Source: Streptomyces leeuwenhoekii (lineage in GTDB: Bacteria > Actinomycetota > Actinomycetes > Streptomycetales > Streptomycetaceae). Taken from it: 64,000 nucleotides of DNA. The notes beneath the pieces are model-generated. The model worked only from the letters and a program-made list of their open reading frames with translations, was not told the origin of the DNA and did not search any database. Position 1 is the first letter of the stretch, and every line of letters starts with the position of its first letter. The stretch lies in contig NZ_LN831790.1 in assembly GCF_001013905.1 (NCBI RefSeq), positions 1,240,001-1,304,000 on the forward strand, written 5' to 3'. Both the position numbers and the translations under genes were made by a program. Positions 44,001 through 51,948 of the stretch are shown piece after piece.

Positions 44001-45927
44001 CGACCGCCGAGTCCCGCGGGTCGTCGTGCTCACCGGCCGTCACCGCCCCCCGCGTGACGACCACCAGCCGGGCAGCCGTGCCCTGCGCCCGCTCCGACCA
44101 GGCTTGGATCTCCTCCGCCAGCCGCCGGGCGCCGTCCCGCCCTGCGGCGACCGCGCCCGGCCCGCCGGCACCGCCCGGCGGGGTCACGAGGACCGTCACC
44201 TCCGGCAGCGCCCCGTCCGCCGCGGCCACCGCCGCCAGGTCCGGGTACGGCCGCACCTCGGCGCCGTCCGCACGCAGCGCGGCCACCAGTCCGTCCGCAG
44301 GACCTGCCACCGCCCAACTCGCCGCCCCGACCGGGAGTTCCGGGCGAACCGGCGCCCAGTCCACGGTCATCACCGCGTCGTGGACCCCGCTCACCGCGTA
44401 CCGCAGGACGCTCGGCTGGTCCGCCAGCAGCCGCCGCCGGGTCTTGCCGGACGCGGTGCGGGGAATGGCCGCGACCTCGTGGATCTGTTCGGGCACCTTG
44501 TAGGCGGCGAGCCGCTCCCGGCACCGCGCGAGCAGGTCCCGCACGTCGAACCCGGAGGGTCCGGGGATGACGTAGGCGACCGGTACTTCGCCGAGCGTGT
44601 CGTGCGGTACGCCCGCGACCGCGGCGTCGGCGACGCCGGGCACGGTGCGCAGGACCGTCTCCACCTCCTGGGGGTGGATGTTCTCCCCGCCGCGGATGAC
44701 GAGTTCTTTGATGCGGCCGCAGATGGTGAAGTATCCGGCGTCGTCGCGGCGGGCCAGGTCGCCGGTCCGGTACCAGCCGTCGCGCAGCGCCTCGGCGGTC
44801 GCCTCGGGGCTGTTGTGGTAGCCGACCATGACGTTGGGCCCGCTGACCCACACCTCTCCCTCCGCGCCGGCGGGCAGGTCGCGTCCGGTGTCGGGGTCGA
44901 CGATGCGGACGCCGACGCCGGGCACGGGCAGCCCGCAGGAGCCGTCGACGCGGAGGCCGTCCGGCGGGTTCATGGTGATGGCGCCGCAGGTCTCGGTGCT
45001 GCCGTAGGCGTCGACCAGCGGCACGCCGAAGGTCTCCTCGACGTCGCGGCGCAGCGCGGCGGTGGTGACCGCGCCGCCGACGAGTCCGATCCGCAGGCCG
45101 GGGGCGGAGAACCCGTCCTGCCGGGCGGCCGTGACCAGGTGGTGGTAGGTGGTGGGGACCCCGGCGAGGAAGGTCGGCGCGTGGGCGCGGAGGGCGTCGA
45201 TCACGTCGTCCGCGGAACTGCCGTCCATGATCCGGGCGGTGGCGCCGACGACGGTGACGGAGAGGACGCACGCGATGTGGGAGAGGCTGTGGAACAGCGG
45301 CAGCGGCCACAGCACGCGGTCCTGGTCGGTGAGTCCGGGGATCGGCACGTAGGAGGAGGCGACGGACCACAGGCAGTTGCGCTGCGTGGACAGCACTCCC
45401 TTGGGCCGGCCGGTGGTGCCGGACGTGTAGAACATCCAGGCCACCTCGTCCAGGCCGAGGTCGTCGGGGGCGGCCCGGTCCGGTTCCCGGTCGGCGAGCC
45501 GGTCGTAGGAGTGGGCGCCCGGGGGCGGCGGGGTGTCGCCCGTGACCAGCAGGGTGAGGTGCGGTCCGGGCCCCAGCCGCCGGATCTGTACGGTGTCGGT
45601 GATGACGGCGGTAGCACCGCTGTCGGAGAGCAGGTACTCCAGTTCGGCGCGGGCGGAGGCCGGGTTGAGCGGCACGCCGATGCCGCCCGCGCGCACGACG
45701 GCGAGGTAACTCTCCACCATGGCCACGCTGTTGCCGAGGCAGAGGGCGACCCGGTCGCCGCGCCGGACGCCGAGGTCCGCCAGGTGCCCGGCCAGTCGGC
45801 GCGTCCGCGCCTCCAGCTCGCCGTAGGTGACCGCCCGCCGGTCGTCCTCGAACGCCACCTTGCCGGGAAAGCGGGCCGCGTGCTCCCGCAGTACGACGGG
45901 CAGCGGCTTGATGAGGTCGGTGCGCAC
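29077..45927 (-). CDS. rifA: RifA-type PKS: AMP-ligase/pseudo-KR/ACP loading module plus modules 1-3
   Basis: Initiating PKS of 5616 aa. The loading ligase (about 5-500) has [23 protein letters not shown] and the PRTASGK lysine; by family it activates an aryl acid, here presumably AHBA. A KR-like segment (515-970) has lost the glycine motif and Tyr and contains an 11-residue tandem repeat. Loading ACP serine is near 1028. Module 1: KS (Cys near 1258), methylmalonyl AT (GHSQG, 1703), DH without its His ([12 protein letters not shown]), KR with LDD and Tyr (2511), ACP (2679). Module 2: KS (2911), malonyl AT (GHSVG, HAFH; 3385), DH remnant, no KR, ACP (3965). Module 3: KS (4198), methylmalonyl AT (4647), KR whose Tyr is Ser (GQGPSAAAN, near 5320), ACP (5494), docking tail. 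This yields reduced, keto, keto: the pattern rifamycin needs to form its naphthalene ring. GTG start at 45927, GAAAGGA 11 nt upstream. Confidence 0.93.
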   Translation of the reverse strand: MRTDLIKPLPVVLREHAARFPGKVAFEDDRRAVTYGELEARTRRLAGHLADLGVRRGDRVALCLGNSVAMVESYLAVVRAGGIGVPLNPASARAELEYLLSDSGATAVITDTVQIRRLGPGPHLTLLVTGDTPPPPGAHSYDRLADREPDRAAPDDLGLDEVAWMFYTSGTTGRPKGVLSTQRNCLWSVASSYVPIPGLTDQDRVLWPLPLFHSLSHIACVLSVTVVGATARIMDGSSADDVIDALRAHAPTFLAGVPTTYHHLVTAARQDGFSAPGLRIGLVGGAVTTAALRRDVEETFGVPLVDAYGSTETCGAITMNPPDGLRVDGSCGLPVPGVGVRIVDPDTGRDLPAGAEGEVWVSGPNVMVGYHNSPEATAEALRDGWYRTGDLARRDDAGYFTICGRIKELVIRGGENIHPQEVETVLRTVPGVADAAVAGVPHDTLGEVPVAYVIPGPSGFDVRDLLARCRERLAAYKVPEQIHEVAAIPRTASGKTRRRLLADQPSVLRYAVSGVHDAVMTVDWAPVRPELPVGAASWAVAGPADGLVAALRADGAEVRPYPDLAAVAAADGALPEVTVLVTPPGGAGGPGAVAAGRDGARRLAEEIQAWSERAQGTAARLVVVTRGAVTAGEHDDPRDSAVGAQEGLRDVAVGAQESLREPTAGAREGSRDLAVSAAHGSQDLGGVALWGAVRSAGDLPLTVLDLDAGTEPDPDVLGAAIAAAEPQVAVRSGTLLAPRLTRMPVTGAPDGERPWRERSWAAGTVVVTGADTEHGAAVARRLAAVHGARHLLLVGNPGTEPPAPAGTGEAGETDETGATVTWVTADGRDPEPLRVALAAQGRPVTAVVHTADDPELALFLDDTAGDGPSVFLVVADSAGLLGSPGDDRAAVDALLAEAVVRHRRLRNLPGAFLGRSGDPDARPGDLLAALDLVLTTDHAALFALRPGTVLTRGTEVPALLKALVTTASPHGGPDPAVTAALRERLHPLDERGQLALLEDLVRTEVAAVLHELGPAAVPAGRAFRDLGLTSAAVVELRDRLTERSGLRLPTAAVFDHPTPQALAARLRAGILGVERPPADQPVTEADPEEPIAIVGMACRLPGGVAGPDDLWRLLTDRTDAVSDFPDDRGWDLDRLFDPDPGRPGTSYTRQGGFLRGAADFDAAFFGISPREALAMDPQQRLLLETSWEALERAGIDPLSLKGTDAGVFCGVFGHGYGSGASAPELEGFATTGTASSVASGRVSYVLGLEGPAVTVDTACSSSLVAMHLAAQALRQGECSMALAGGATVMATPGTFVEFSRQRALAPDGRCKAFSSTADGTGWAEGAGVVVLERLSVARERGHRVLAVIRGSAVNQDGASNGLTAPSGLAQQRVIRRALAAAGLAPSDVDAVEAHGTGTALGDPIEAQALLATYGQGREPERPLWLGSLKSNIGHAQAAAGVAGVIKMVEALRHGVLPATLHVAEPTPEADWSAGAVELLTEAREWPREGRPRRAGVSSFGVSGTNAHLILEEAPEEPRAEEPREPSGVVPLVVSARTAGSLARQAGRLAACVESASLAGTAAALASGRAVFGERAVVVAGSREEALTGLGALARGETAPGLVTGGADLPGKIVWVFPGQGTQWAGMGRELLETSPVFAERIAECAAALDPWTDWSLVEVLRGETDPALMERVDVLQPACFAVMVGLAAVWRSAGVRPDAVLGHSQGEIAAACVAGALSLEDAARVVALRSRAIAAELSGRGGMASVALAEDEALVRLAPWAGRVEVAAVNGPTSVVVAGDTGALDEALEALAEEGVRVRRVAVDYASHTRHVEDIRDTLAETLHVTAQAPVVPFLSTVTGEWIGDAGVVDGAYWYRNLRQQVRFGPAVADLLGQGYSVFVEVSAHPVLVQPISELGDVVALGTLRRDDGGMRRLLSSVAELFVRGAAVDWTGLLPPVSAQVELPTYAFDHRRYWLAPERSTGDAGSLGQTAGGHPLLGAVVSLPGSAGFTATSRWSQRSLPWLAEQRVADAVLVPPAALVDLAIRLGDLAATPVLGELTVDVPVVLPEGGSRDIQAVVGAPDATGRRTVEIHSRPADAALDAPWTRHGHGVLTPAATPATPPPATAGTRVALDEAAVGDADRYGLHPALLDAAVRTVLPDGTLPSVWTGVTLLASGATAVHVRPGPATQRGTALTLTDATGQPVMTVDAVLGTPFSPEQAGSTALSPHDALFRVDWTERSLPAADRTLAVVPVTTPADLVAAAAAPPDVLLYEAPRTAPREAAGAALAVLQAWLAEPALERTRLAVVTGDCTELGAAAVWGLVRSAQSEHPGRIVLADLDDASRPLLPALLLSGEPQLRVRDGIAAVPRLARLTSGPAALRRPLDPDGTVLITGGTGTLGATTARHLVTAHGVRHLLLVSRTGHAPELSAELSALGASVTVAACDTADREQLAAALAAVPADHPLTAVVHTAGVLDDGVLTELTPERLDTVLRPKLDAALHLHDLTRDLDLAAFVLFSSAAGVLGNPGQGNYAAANACLDALARERHRLGLPAVSLAWGYWSTASALTAHLGAADLRRNRRIGMSGLTAADGMALLDTALGLDGALVAARFDLPALRAAAADGPLPPPLHGLVPAPRPAARDTAPSGPATLRERLAGLAEPEQTEALIELVRRHAAEVLGHPTADAVHATRSFKEAGFDSLTAVELRNRLATATGLTLSPALIFDYPQPVALAGQLRARLLGGPADRTAAAPVPAPATKADEPIAIVAMACRFPAGVHSPEDLWRVVADGIDAVTEFPDDRGWDTERLFHPDPDHPGTTYVRHGAFLDDAAGFDAAFFGISPHEALAMDPQQRLLLETSWEAFERAAIDPTTLAGQDIGVFVGVNSHDYSLLTHRAAGAEGFRLTGNSGSVVSGRVAYHLGLEGPAVTVDTACSSSLVALHLAAQALNRGECSMALAGGVMVMGSVETFVEFSRQRGLAPDGRCKAFADGADGTGWSEGVGLLLVERLSDARRRGHQVLAVVRGTAVNQDGASNGLTAPNGPSQQRVIRTALSRAGLTTADVDAVEAHGTGTTLGDPIEAEALLATYGQERPAGQPLWLGSVKTNIGHTQAAAGVAGVIKMVMAMRHGVLPRTLHVDRPTSHVDWSAGAVELLTQARDWPRTGRPRRAGVSSFGIGGTNAHVIVEEAPEGTGNGTPGAEAGARSQPKPQAGPEAPPVAEPLAFPVPVVLSARTEAGLRGQAGRLAVFLGERDDVSLTDIAHALATTRARLEHRAVVLAADRQRLRADLRAVERGAVPPAVVTGSPVTGKLAVLFTGQGSQWAGMGRELAATFPVFRDALTAACAAVERHLHGHAERPLHEAVLAPDGDLLDRTLYTQGALFALETALFRLLESWGVRPDLLAGHSVGEITAAHVSGMLDLEQAARLVAARGRLMQDLPAGGAMVAVQATEEDVAPLLARAGGVVCVAAVNGPEAIVLSGEEDAVLAVAAELAGRGRKTRRLPVSHAFHSSLMDPMLDEFRAVVADLTFRPATLPVVSTLTGALADDGLLTSPDYWTDQARRTVRFGDAVTTLGTLGATTFLEVGPGGSLAALALATLGAPEDSCLAVLRKDGSEATGVLTALAALHTRGVTVDWAALLGRATAAIGPDLPTYAFQHRRYWAEDDPTATGGAQALGVTGAGHPLLGTVIDVPDTGGLLCTGRLSPRTPGLLPGGGTRVAAAALLEMLLKAGEHVGCGHLRDITVETPLTVPEHGHTLVRVTVDAPGPDGRRTAVVHARPDDGTHGPWTRHARAALLPGMPEPDFDLKEHEGPDGGTVAEIALPEELATQAAAFTLHPLLVDAALRVVAGDDHRDVSACAGLTVYAEGAAALRLRVTTAPDGRPLLHLADTDGEPVAVIGPVTLDAPPGAPRTTSRTEPQAVALTRRSVPREVAAGGTSIDRLTRLPRAEQLAAVRTLVQESVAAVLGHREPEGIGLEQSFNSLGFDSLSAVRLRNRLRDFTGVELPSTLVFDHPTPALLTAHLRATLLGEDRAEPEPARAAVAAADEPIAIVAMSARLPGGVASPEDLWQLVLERRDAIAGFPPDRGWDLDGLYHPDPSHAGTSYTRSGGFLYDAAQFDAALFGISPREALAMDPQQRLLLETSWEALERAGIDPLSVKGRDIGVFTGIVHHDYVTRLHRVPDDVQGYLMTGTAASVASGRVAYVFGLEGPAVTVDTACSSSLVAMHLAAQALRQGECSMALAGGATVMASPDAFLEFSRQRGLSADGRCKAYADGADGTGWAEGVGVVVLERLSEACRHGHPVLALLRGSAVNQDGASNGLTAPNGPSQQRVIRSALASAGLSASDVDAVEGHGTGTALGDPIEAQALLATYGQGRDPERPLWLGSLKSNIGHAQAAAGVAGVIKMVEALRHGVLPATLHVEQPTTQVDWSAGAVRVLTEARDWPEYGRPRRAAVSSFGASGTNAHLILEAAPVDEPTGEEPPEHAGVVPLVVSARTAASLAGQAARLAAFLEGSAEPHPAAVAGALLSARAGLDRRAVVVAGSRAEALAGLGALARGESAPALVTGSADAPGKLVWVFPGQGSQWVGMGRQLLNDSPVFAERIAECAAALEPWIDWSLTEVLRGEADPELLDRVDVLQPASFAVMVGLAAVWSSVGVVPDAVVGHSQGEIAAACVAGALSLEDAARVVALRSQAIAAKLSGRGGMASVALSEADALARLAPWAGRVEVAAVNSPSSVVVAGDAQALDEALEALSGSGVRVRRVAVDYASHTRHVEDIRDTLAEALAGLTAQAPVVPFFSTVTGAWIEDAGVLDGGYWYRNLRAQVGFGPAVAQLIAQGHGVFVEISAHPVLVQPVTETGDVLVTGSLRRDDGGLRRLLASMAELFVRGVTVDWTGVLPPVSARVELPTYAFDHRHYWLHEADAPEEAAADAADADFWTAVEDADPDSLAALLETATADQRTALHTVVPVLAEWRARSRARSSAERLRYHVTWQPLERAATGVPGGQWLVVVPPERRDDALLAELTRQGLGTVLLEADAADRTRERLAARLADLVTGHDLTGVLSLLALDERTRHPAAVAAQTLALVQALGDRNVTAPLWCVTRGAVNTGVQDAVTAPAQAALWGLGRAIALERPDRWGGLVDLPATSDPRTVSALLGVLGGAAGEDQLAVRRSGVYSRRLARKPLPEGGGRPQFRGTALVTGGAEGLGRHVSHWLARHGAERLLVTTTAQAPADSVPALRAELAALCAATTVETCADTDRDGLARLVAATEADQPLTAVVHAADLTFTGTVDDTRPEDLEAVFAAKVDTALWLDELCDGTPLDAFVVFSSIAGIWGGGGQGPSAAANAVLDALVERRRARGLRATSIAWGALDQIGVGMDEAALAQLRRRGVLPMAPQLAITALAQAVQGNEKAVTVADMDWDAFVPAFTSVRPSPLLTALPEAQAALRAVQPDDDTGATAASLADSLRAVPEAEQNRVLLRLVRSHASTVLGHGGADGIGPRQAFQEAGFDSLAAVNLRNSLHAATGLKLPATLIFDYPTPEALVGHLRAELLREPDTGLAGREEEDLRRVLASVPLARFQEAGVLDTLLALAGPDEDTGASAQAAPAAGADDASLIDAMDVADLVQRALGKTS
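31646..32200. repeat. AT segment, module 3 copy
   Basis: Partner of 5119-5673, inside the module 3 AT of the rifA-like gene. Identity ends abruptly at 32200, where the next codons differ (AT N-terminal region). Confidence 0.85.
40274..40932. repeat. AT segment, module 1 copy
   Basis: Partner of 10441-11099, in the module 1 AT of the rifA-like gene. Confidence 0.75.
43880..44011. repeat. 33-bp tandem repeat (4 units) inside the loading pseudo-KR
   Basis: Four contiguous 33-bp units (starting 43880, 43913, 43946 and 43979; a partial fifth at 44012) in frame with the loading PKS gene. Each codes for 11 residues of the type [11 protein letters not shown]. The two units starting at 43946 and 43979 are the most alike. 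They expand the loop between TRGAV and the conserved AxWG segment of the KR structural subdomain, which in the other modules is about 12-15 residues. Confidence 0.85.
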
Positions 45928-45990
45928 GGGACCGCCGATCCTTTCGGGGACTCGGGTGGGAGAACGCGGATGGAACTGGGGGCGAGGGCC

Positions 45991-47184
45991 TTACCAGGCG
46001 ACGGGCAGCTTCTTCACCGCGAAGACGGATCCCTGGAGCCGCAGCGGCACCTCGTCGGCGGGGACGGCCAGCCGCAGGTCGGGGAAGGCGCGCAGCAGCG
46101 CCCCGAGGCCGGCCCGCAGTTCGACGCGGGCGAGGTTCTGGCCGAGGCACTGGTGGATGCCGAAGCCGAACGCCACGTGCCCGGAGGTGTCCCGGCCGAG
46201 GTCGAGCTTGGCGGGGCAGGCGAACTTGGCGGGGTCGCGGTTGGCGGCGGGCAGCGACACGGTGACGCTGTCGCCCTTCTTGATCACCTCGCCGTGCAGT
46301 TCGATGTCCTCCAGCGCGGTGCGGTAGGTGTCGTACTGATTGACGGTGAGGTAGCGCAGCAGTTCCTCGACGGCGGCGTCGAGGTGCTGCGGCGCGGCGC
46401 GGACCTCGGCCAGCTGGTCGGTGTGGTGGAGCAGCGCGAAGACGCCGACGGCGAGGGCGCTCTCGGTGGTCTCGTAGCCCGCGAACAGCAGCAAGGTGAC
46501 GATGTTGCGGAGTTCCTCGGTGGTCAGCTGTCCTTCGGCGACGAGGCGGCTGATGAGGTCGTCCTCGGGTTCCTTGCGCCGCCGTTCGATGACCTCGTCG
46601 AAGAAGGCACCGGCCTCCGCGTACGCGGCGGCGGCGTCCTCCATGGCCGCGTCGGGGTCGTGCAGGAGGGTGGGTGCGTGGGCGTACCGGTCGCGTTCGT
46701 CGTAGGGCAGTCCGACCACCTCGGACAGCATCCGCAGGACGAACGGCCGGGCGTAGTGCGCGAGCAGGTCGGCGGGGGCGCCCTGCCGGCGCAGGACTTC
46801 GGCCTGCTCGGCGGCCAGGGCCTCGGCGCGCGGGGCGAGCCGGTTCGCCCGGCGGACGGTGAACTCGCCGGTCAGCATGCGGCGGTAGCGGGTGTGGTCG
46901 GGCGGGTCCATGTGGATGAACATGCCGGGGATCTTGGGGTGGTTGGGGACGACCTGCCCGTGGTGGGTCACCGGGAAGTGCCCGATCTCCGAACTGTGGC
47001 TGAAGCGGGGGTCGCTGAGGACCTCGCGGACCAGTTCGTAGCTGGAGACGATCCAGCCGACGTGCCCGTCGGGGTAGACCATCCGCGCGAGGGGGCGTTC
47101 CTCGCGCAGCGTGCGGAACACCTCGGGCGGGTCGAACTTGTCGGTCCGCGCCCACGGCACCTCGAAGGAAATGGCGTCGGTCAT
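45991..47184 (-). CDS. Cytochrome P450, rif orf0-like
   Basis: Class I bacterial P450 of 397 aa, a haem-thiolate monooxygenase needing external ferredoxin and reductase. I see the I-helix FAGYETT, the ExxR motif in EELLR, and the haem loop FGFGIHQCLG with Cys346. ATG at 47184 has GAGAAGGA 5 nt upstream; an in-frame start at 47265 would add 27 residues unlike any P450 N-terminus. The stop lies 63 nt before the loading PKS gene, so the two are probably co-transcribed. In Amycolatopsis mediterranei a P450 gene (orf0) sits in the same place before rifA, after rifS and rifT. It probably oxidises the ansamycin or an intermediate; the position oxidised cannot be read from sequence. A 301-nt gap separates it from the upstream gene, so a promoter may lie there. 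Confidence 0.9.
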   Translation of the reverse strand: MTDAISFEVPWARTDKFDPPEVFRTLREERPLARMVYPDGHVGWIVSSYELVREVLSDPRFSHSSEIGHFPVTHHGQVVPNHPKIPGMFIHMDPPDHTRYRRMLTGEFTVRRANRLAPRAEALAAEQAEVLRRQGAPADLLAHYARPFVLRMLSEVVGLPYDERDRYAHAPTLLHDPDAAMEDAAAAYAEAGAFFDEVIERRRKEPEDDLISRLVAEGQLTTEELRNIVTLLLFAGYETTESALAVGVFALLHHTDQLAEVRAAPQHLDAAVEELLRYLTVNQYDTYRTALEDIELHGEVIKKGDSVTVSLPAANRDPAKFACPAKLDLGRDTSGHVAFGFGIHQCLGQNLARVELRAGLGALLRAFPDLRLAVPADEVPLRLQGSVFAVKKLPVAW

Positions 47185-47485
47185 GGAATCCTTCTCACTC
47201 GGGACGATGTGCGGGCGGGCACAGAGCGCGCGAAGGCGTCCGTCGCCTGCTGTCTGCGTCGGCATGACGGCTCGGAAGAGGGGGATCCGGCTGTGTGCGG
47301 CCGGAGGGGACGGACCGGAGGCGGTCGGCGGGGGCGCCCGGCGGGATCAGCCGGCCGTTCCGCTCCGGCCTGCGGTGACGCGGATGTGTACGTTCAGGTC
47401 GCCTTCCCAGGTCGACGCTAGTCGGGGTCCGCCCGCCCGGCATCCCCCGGCCTGGTAGGGCGTGGCCGTGCGGCGGACGGCGGTG
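47185..47485 (-). promoter_or_regulatory. 301-nt gap before the P450-PKS genes, possible promoter
   Basis: This is the only gap over 100 nt between same-strand genes from the rifS-like gene to the window's left end, so a promoter for the P450-PKS transcript most plausibly lies here. On the minus strand a TAGCGT hexamer preceded by GAC (near 47417) resembles a Streptomyces -10 element, but I see no convincing -35 at the right distance. No protein-coding content is evident apart from a weak in-frame extension of the P450. No strong terminator hairpin is visible after the rifT-like gene, so read-through is also possible. Confidence 0.3.
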
Positions 47486-48457
47486 TCATCGCAGTTCGAC
47501 GGGGCGGCCGGTGCGGGCGGAGGTGCGGGCGGCGCGGACGATGCGCAGGGCGCGCAGGGCGGCCGCGCCGTCCGGGCCGGTGCCCGGCGCGCCGTCGGCG
47601 GTGGCGAGGAAGGCCCGGAGCATCGCCGCGTCCAGGTCGTCGCCGCCCGGTTCCCACCGTTCGGCTCCCGTGGTCGCGTCGTGGCCGCCGAGCAGCCGGG
47701 GGCGGGCGTCGTACTCCAGGCTCGCCCGGTCGCCGACGAAGGTCAGGGCCGGTCCGCCCGGGTGGGGGTCCGGGGTCCGGCTGCAGTCGAGCGCGGCGAC
47801 TCTGCCGCTGGGATAGCACACGGTGAGCAGCGCCGCGCTCTCGGCGCCGGGCCGCCCGCCGAGGACGCTGTTGGCCTGCGCGTACACCTGTGCCGCGGGC
47901 TCCCCGTCGAACACCGCGTCGACCAGGTCGAGCAGGTAGGGGGCCCGGGCCGCCAGCGCCCCCGCGTCGTCGTCGGCCGTGGCGGGGGGCTGTCCGTGGT
48001 AGGCCCCGTGGACGGTCGTCAGCGTGCCGACAACGCCCTCGGCGAGGCCCCGGCGCGCGGTGGCGAACGCCTCGCCGAAGCAGGCCGGGGACGCGACCGT
48101 CAGCCGCACCGCCGCCTTGGTACAGGCGTCCACCATGGCCTGCGCGTCCTCCTCTGCGTCGGCCGGCGGATGCGGGCACAGCACCTGCGCCCCCGCCTCG
48201 GCCGCCCGCTCGACCAGTTCCCGGCGGCGGTCGGTCTCCCCGGTGACCACCACGGCCTGCGGCCGGGCGGCGAACACCGCGTCGTAGCCGTCCAGGTACG
48301 GCACGCCGAGCCGGGCGGCCACGACCGGGCCGCGGCGCGGGTCGTCCGGCGGGCCGTCGGGGTCGGCGGTGACCAGGTCGACGCCGGGCAGGTCGCGCAG
48401 CAGCCGGGCCCACGGCTCGGCACGCTCGTCCGCGAACGACATTACGGCGACCTTCAT
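47486..48457 (-). CDS. rifT: Degenerate Gfo/Idh/MocA-family protein, rifT-like
   Basis: 323-aa protein with Gfo/Idh/MocA architecture (N-terminal Rossmann half, C-terminal alpha/beta half) but unusual motifs. The glycine-rich loop is replaced by VAVMSFADERAEPW; the EKP lysine motif reads CPHPPADA; and the stretch that normally carries the catalytic His reads LAARAPYLLDLVDAVF. ATG at 48457 overlaps the upstream stop as ATGA, so translation is coupled to the rifS-like gene and the two products may work as a pair. Position matches rifT of the rifamycin cluster, whose deletion has been reported to give 8-deoxy-rifamycins, consistent with a role in proansamycin X dehydrogenation. Given the lost residues, this copy may be a non-catalytic partner or use a different active site. 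Family assignment is firm; orthology to rifT rests on gene order. Confidence 0.75.
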   Translation of the reverse strand: MKVAVMSFADERAEPWARLLRDLPGVDLVTADPDGPPDDPRRGPVVAARLGVPYLDGYDAVFAARPQAVVVTGETDRRRELVERAAEAGAQVLCPHPPADAEEDAQAMVDACTKAAVRLTVASPACFGEAFATARRGLAEGVVGTLTTVHGAYHGQPPATADDDAGALAARAPYLLDLVDAVFDGEPAAQVYAQANSVLGGRPGAESAALLTVCYPSGRVAALDCSRTPDPHPGGPALTFVGDRASLEYDARPRLLGGHDATTGAERWEPGGDDLDAAMLRAFLATADGAPGTGPDGAAALRALRIVRAARTSARTGRPVELR

Positions 48458-49437
48458 GCGTCCCCCTTCACAGGCAGCTCCACGGCGCGCCCGGTCCACG
48501 CGGACTCGGCCGCGGCCTGGGTGATGCGTATGGCGGCCAGCGCGTCCCGGGCGCCCAGGCGCGGCTCGGGCCCGCCCGAGAAGGCGCGGGCGAACTCCCG
48601 CATCTCGACGGCGAACGGCGACTCCCCGGCGTGGGCGAACGTTCCGGCGTCGCCGTCGGCGACCCGGACCTCCTGCGGCCAGGTGGAGTCGTGGTGCACG
48701 GTGCCCGCGGTGCCCGAGACGTGGAAGGCGACCCGGACGGGCGGCCGCGGGGTGGCCGTCCACCGGCTGACGACCTGGCTGAGGGCGCCACTGACGTGGG
48801 TGAGCACGGCGGTTCCGGTGGCGACGGCCCCGGCGGGGGCCGGTGTGGCGAGGTCGCCCTGGTAGCAGGCGTGCACCCGGACGACGTCGCCGAAGATCCA
48901 GTGGGCCAGGTCGACGCCGTGCAGCATCTGGTCGGTGAGGATGCCGCCCGACTCGGCGGTGGCGTGTCCGGTCCAGGGGCGCGGGTGGTAGCCGGAGATC
49001 TGGAACCGGGCGACCGCTCCCGCGCCGATCCGGCCGGCCGCCACCAGTTCGTGCAGCCGGGCGAACGCCGGTGCGAAGCGCACGTCGTGGGCCGGGCAGA
49101 TACGGACCCCGGCGCGTTCCGCGGCGGTGACGATTTCCTCGGCCTCCGCGACGGTGGCCGCCAGCGGCTTCTCGCACACCACGCCCACCCCGCGGGCGAT
49201 GGCGGCCATCGCGATCGTGTGGTGACTGGCCGTCGGCGTGCAGATGTCCACGACGTCGGCGCCGTCCAGTGCCTCGTCCAGCGAGCCGGCCGTGCGCACC
49301 CCGAACTCCCGGGCGAGGTCGGCGTCCCGGCCGTCGTCGGAGTGCACCCGCACCGCCGCCCCGGTGCCGATCCACGCGTCCAGGTGCAGACGCGCGATCA
49401 GCCCCGCGCCGATCAGTGCCACCTCAAGCCGCCGCAT
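48454..49437 (-). CDS. rifS: Gfo/Idh/MocA NAD(P)-dependent dehydrogenase, rifS-like
   Basis: 327-aa oxidoreductase with intact family features: nucleotide loop VALIGAGLIARLH (residues 5-17), the CEKPL lysine motif (about 93-97), and a C-half motif ending DQMLHGVDLAHW that carries the expected Asp and His. ATG at 49437 has GGAG 7 nt upstream. The stop overlaps the next gene (ATGA). It is the first gene of the cluster in transcription order on this side. In the rifamycin cluster rifS and rifT encode adjacent NADH-dependent dehydrogenases before orf0 and rifA, the arrangement seen here. A RifL-type role in AHBA (UDP-glucose oxidation) is the alternative, but rifL normally sits with the AHBA synthase gene, which is absent here. 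Confidence 0.8.
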   Translation of the reverse strand: MRRLEVALIGAGLIARLHLDAWIGTGAAVRVHSDDGRDADLAREFGVRTAGSLDEALDGADVVDICTPTASHHTIAMAAIARGVGVVCEKPLAATVAEAEEIVTAAERAGVRICPAHDVRFAPAFARLHELVAAGRIGAGAVARFQISGYHPRPWTGHATAESGGILTDQMLHGVDLAHWIFGDVVRVHACYQGDLATPAPAGAVATGTAVLTHVSGALSQVVSRWTATPRPPVRVAFHVSGTAGTVHHDSTWPQEVRVADGDAGTFAHAGESPFAVEMREFARAFSGGPEPRLGARDALAAIRITQAAAESAWTGRAVELPVKGDA

Positions 49438-49559
49438 GGCATCTCCAGCCCTTCTCCCGGACGCCGGACCTGCGCAGACCCGCAGCGGAGCGGCTCGCCC
49501 GCCCCCGGCCAGGTTGGCTCACGGCACAGGTCAGGGGCCATAACCAACGTGGGTAGTCT

Positions 49560-49919
49560 CCGCTGCGCGCAGGCGAGGGCGGGCTGGCGGCGGGGGCGAC
49601 GGCCGCGGAACGTTCCGGCGGGGCGGCGGGTCTCGCGCAGCACCAGGGTCAGCCGGGAGTACCCCGCCCCGGCGAGGACCGCGGGGGCCTCCTCGACGAT
49701 CCGGCACTCCACGGCGCCGCGGCGCGGGTCCGGGTGGAGCAGGGGGCGCACCGCGCCGTCGTGCCATACGGCGTCCTCGCCGACGACGCGGATCCAGTGC
49801 GGCAGGCCCTGCCGGTAGGCCGCCTCCACCAGCGGCTCCTGTGCGATGTCCCGGCGGACGGCTGGAGGTCGTGGTCGTGCGGGTGGCTCTCCAGCGCGGC
49901 GCGGAAGCGGGCCAGCATC
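49560..49919 (-). pseudogene. Frameshifted coding remnant at the cluster edge
   Basis: Two minus-strand reading frames look coding by their G/C third positions but are not continuous. One gives LARFRAALESHPHDHDLQ; after an apparent one-base indel near 49858 the next frame gives DIAQEPLVEAAYRQGLPHW and continues through VVGEDAVWHDGAVRPLLH for about 80 residues. Beyond about 49620 the frame stays open into the rifS-like gene but no longer looks coding. It abuts a plus-strand transposase tail at about 49920. I do not recognise the family. A real gene in an unexpected frame is possible, but no single frame with a good start covers it. Confidence 0.35.
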
Positions 49920-49922
49920 GGC

Positions 49923-50150
49923 AGACGCACGAAGAAGGAGATCATCCGCCTGCTCAAGCGGGCCATCGCCCGGGAGATCTTCCGCTGCCTCACCACACCG
50001 GCCACCGTCCCGGATGTCTCCGACATCCGGCCCGCACGTCAGGCCAAGAACATCACCCTCACCACCGTCGCCGGGCACTTCGGCGTCCGGCCGGCGGTGA
50101 TCTCCTGCATCGAACGCGGCCCACGCCGCGACGACGACCTCGCCGGCGCC
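49923..50150 (+). mobile_element. IS110-family transposase C-terminal fragment
   Basis: About 76 codons read RRTKKEIIRLLKRAIAREIF, then VPDVSDIRPARQAKNITLTT and end near a GVRPAVIS...RRDDDLA segment. From memory of the family, this resembles the last part of IS110-type transposases: a KKEIxRxLKRxIARE helix, then an RPARQAKNITL helix-turn-helix tail. The N-terminal catalytic DEDD part is absent, the C-terminus runs into unrelated sequence after DDDLA, and no start or inverted repeats are visible. It is a dead remnant marking an old insertion between the ansamycin cluster and the flanking chromosome. Confidence 0.6.
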
Positions 50151-50161
50151 TCCGGGACTCT

Positions 50162-50443
50162 TCATTTGCACCCGAGTGAACCGATGAAGGGCGAGGAAGG
50201 AGCCCCGCCGGCGAGCCAGCGAGGCTCCTCCGGGTGCGTGCTCATGAACCCACGACGCGCGTACGGACGACAACCGAGGACCAACTCGCTCTGGTCGGCA
50301 AGGGCACGAACCCGTTGGGTACTCACCGAAGGATCCCTCCGGGACGGCCCGTCCGGAGCACGCACCGCGCGATCACGCTCCTCGTCCGAGAGACGAGCGA
50401 GCAGGGCCACGGTCTTGCCCAACTCGTCCTCACCCGACGTCAC
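50162..50443 (-). CDS. Unrecognised short ORF in a degraded stretch
   Basis: A 93-aa reading frame starting at GTG 50443 (TSGEDELGKTVALLARL...) and ending at 50162. Only the first 30 residues, acidic and helical-looking, resemble a protein; the rest has irregular codon use. There is no good ribosome binding site. A TGA overlaps the start as GTGA and is preceded in that frame by PADLDLAGDR, which resembles the C-terminus GDLDLAGER of the neighbouring MBL hydrolase. The stretch 50150-50550 otherwise holds no gene I can support. It may be debris of an older gene pair. Confidence 0.2.
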   Translation of the reverse strand: MTSGEDELGKTVALLARLSDEERDRAVRAPDGPSRRDPSVSTQRVRALADQSELVLGCRPYARRGFMSTHPEEPRWLAGGAPSSPFIGSLGCK

Positions 50444-50550
50444 CGATCACCCGCCAGATCAAGATCCGCCGGGCGGCCCAGCCAGACTCCTCCAAATCCG
50501 CTTCGGCCCGAGGTTCCCTGAGATGCGGTCCCCGGCGTCCCCGACCGGCG

Positions 50551-51747
50551 TCACCGCTCCCCCGCGAGGTCGAGATCGCCCCTGCTCGTCTCAACCACAC
50601 CCTCAGTACTCCGCGGACGGCGCCAGGGGTGCGCGATCGGCGGCGACACCGCCCGCCACCACGCCTCCCCCGGCACCTCCCCCGCCGGCTCGAACGGCTC
50701 GCCCGGACGCGGGAACGCCGCCGTCTGCCCGGCCTCCCCGGCCGCGTCCTTCGTCCACTCCCCCGGCTCCGCCCACGGGTGCGGCGCCAGGTTGAACGTC
50801 CCCCAGTGGATCGGCAGCAGCACCCCTCGCTCGGCGTCCGGGCCTTGGAGGTCGAGGTGGGCCCGCACGCCCTCGTCCGGGGTCATGTGGATGTCGGGCC
50901 AGAACTCCGAGTACGCCCCTATCTGGATCATCGTGGCGTCGAAGGGGCCGTGGGCGGCGCCGATGTCCCGGAAGCCCTCGAAGTAGCCGGTGTCGCCGCT
51001 GTGGTAGACGCGGTGCCGGTCGCCGGCGACGACCCAGGACGCCCAGAGCGTGTGCTGGGTGTTGCGCAGCCCCCGGCCGCAGAAATGGCGGGCCGGTGTG
51101 GCGGTGAGGGTGAGGCCGCCGACGCGGGCCGACTCGTGCCAGTCCAGTTCGCGCAGCCGGTCCGGGGACACGCCCCAGTGTTCGAGGTGGGCGCCGACGC
51201 CGAGGGGCACCGCGAAGAGGGCGTCCGTCCCGGCCAGCGCCTTGATCGTGGGCATGTCCAGATGGTCGTAGTGGTCGTGCGAGATGACGACCACGTCGAC
51301 CGGGCCGAGCGCGGCCAGGGGCAGCGGCACCGGGTGCAGCCGCCGGGGGCCGGCGAACGGGAAGGGGGAGCAGCGCTCGCCCCACACCGGGTCGAACAGC
51401 ACCCGGTGCCCGTCGATCTCGGCGAGGACGCTGGAGTGGCCGAGCCAGGTCAGTCGCAGACCGGTGGCGGGCGGTCGGGAGAGGTCGGCGAGGGTCGTGG
51501 CGTGCACCGGCACCGCGCCCCGCGGGGTGCGGCGCCGCCGTGCGTCCTTGTCGAGGTAGATCTTGGCGAGGGCCTTGCCCGATCCGGCGGGCCGGGTCCG
51601 GGCGGGGCCGCCCGGGTTGCGGAAGACGCCGTCGCCGAAGTGGGGTGAGGCGTGGATGCGGGCCAGGCGTTCGCCGCCCGGGTCCTGGCCGAAGGCCGCG
51701 GGCCGCGGCACGCGGAACCCGGAGCTCGAAGAGGGGTTGGCGGCCAC
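50551..51747 (-). CDS. MBL-fold metallohydrolase (UlaG/NAPE-PLD-like)
   Basis: 398-aa metallo-beta-lactamase-fold hydrolase. The metal motif HDHYDHLD (HxHxDH) is at about residues 158-165; further ligands are visible in TPARHFCGRG, HSGDTGYF and PIHWGTF. The N-terminal part (SGKALAKIYLDKDA...) and TWLGHSSVLAEIDG resemble the NAPE-PLD-like/UlaG group, which cleaves phosphodiester or lactone bonds; the substrate is unknown. I chose GTG at 51747 because GGAGG lies 4 nt upstream; an upstream ATG at 51780 lacks a site. It is divergent from the CMD gene across 201 nt that must hold both promoters. Not part of the ansamycin pathway by any sign in the sequence. Confidence 0.85.
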   Translation of the reverse strand: MAANPSSSSGFRVPRPAAFGQDPGGERLARIHASPHFGDGVFRNPGGPARTRPAGSGKALAKIYLDKDARRRRTPRGAVPVHATTLADLSRPPATGLRLTWLGHSSVLAEIDGHRVLFDPVWGERCSPFPFAGPRRLHPVPLPLAALGPVDVVVISHDHYDHLDMPTIKALAGTDALFAVPLGVGAHLEHWGVSPDRLRELDWHESARVGGLTLTATPARHFCGRGLRNTQHTLWASWVVAGDRHRVYHSGDTGYFEGFRDIGAAHGPFDATMIQIGAYSEFWPDIHMTPDEGVRAHLDLQGPDAERGVLLPIHWGTFNLAPHPWAEPGEWTKDAAGEAGQTAAFPRPGEPFEPAGEVPGEAWWRAVSPPIAHPWRRPRSTEGVVETSRGDLDLAGER

Positions 51748-51948
51748 GGTACCTCCAGGCGGAGCGGATGAGGCCCTCATTATGGCCGGGCCCTCCGACA
51801 GCGGGCCGGGGCCCCGCGCCACCGCGGCCGGGCTCGCCCGGCGGCGCACCGCATGTCACATCCGCGCCCTCTTCTCCCGTCGTACCGGTGAGGCGCCCAC
51901 ACGGGGCGCCCGGCTCGCTCAGGAGCCTCGCCCGACAGGAGGTGGCCC

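Noticed and set aside
43880..44020. CRISPR-like array
   Set aside because: The 33-bp units are contiguous without spacers and stay in frame within a coding region; it is a minisatellite.
29077..45927. FK506/rapamycin-type or polyene loading module because of the AMP-ligase
   Set aside because: No ER in the loading module, and the downstream AT/KR programme and gene split match rifamycin instead.
47486..49437. The two Gfo/Idh/MocA genes as AHBA-pathway rifL
   Set aside because: No AHBA synthase or other aminoshikimate gene adjoins them, whereas a rifS-rifT-P450-rifA order fits exactly. Kept only as a weaker alternative for the first gene.
50200..50232. Hairpin with arms AGGAGCC/GGCTCCT as a terminator
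   Set aside because: Short stem with a long loop and no convincing gene ending at it; too weak to call.
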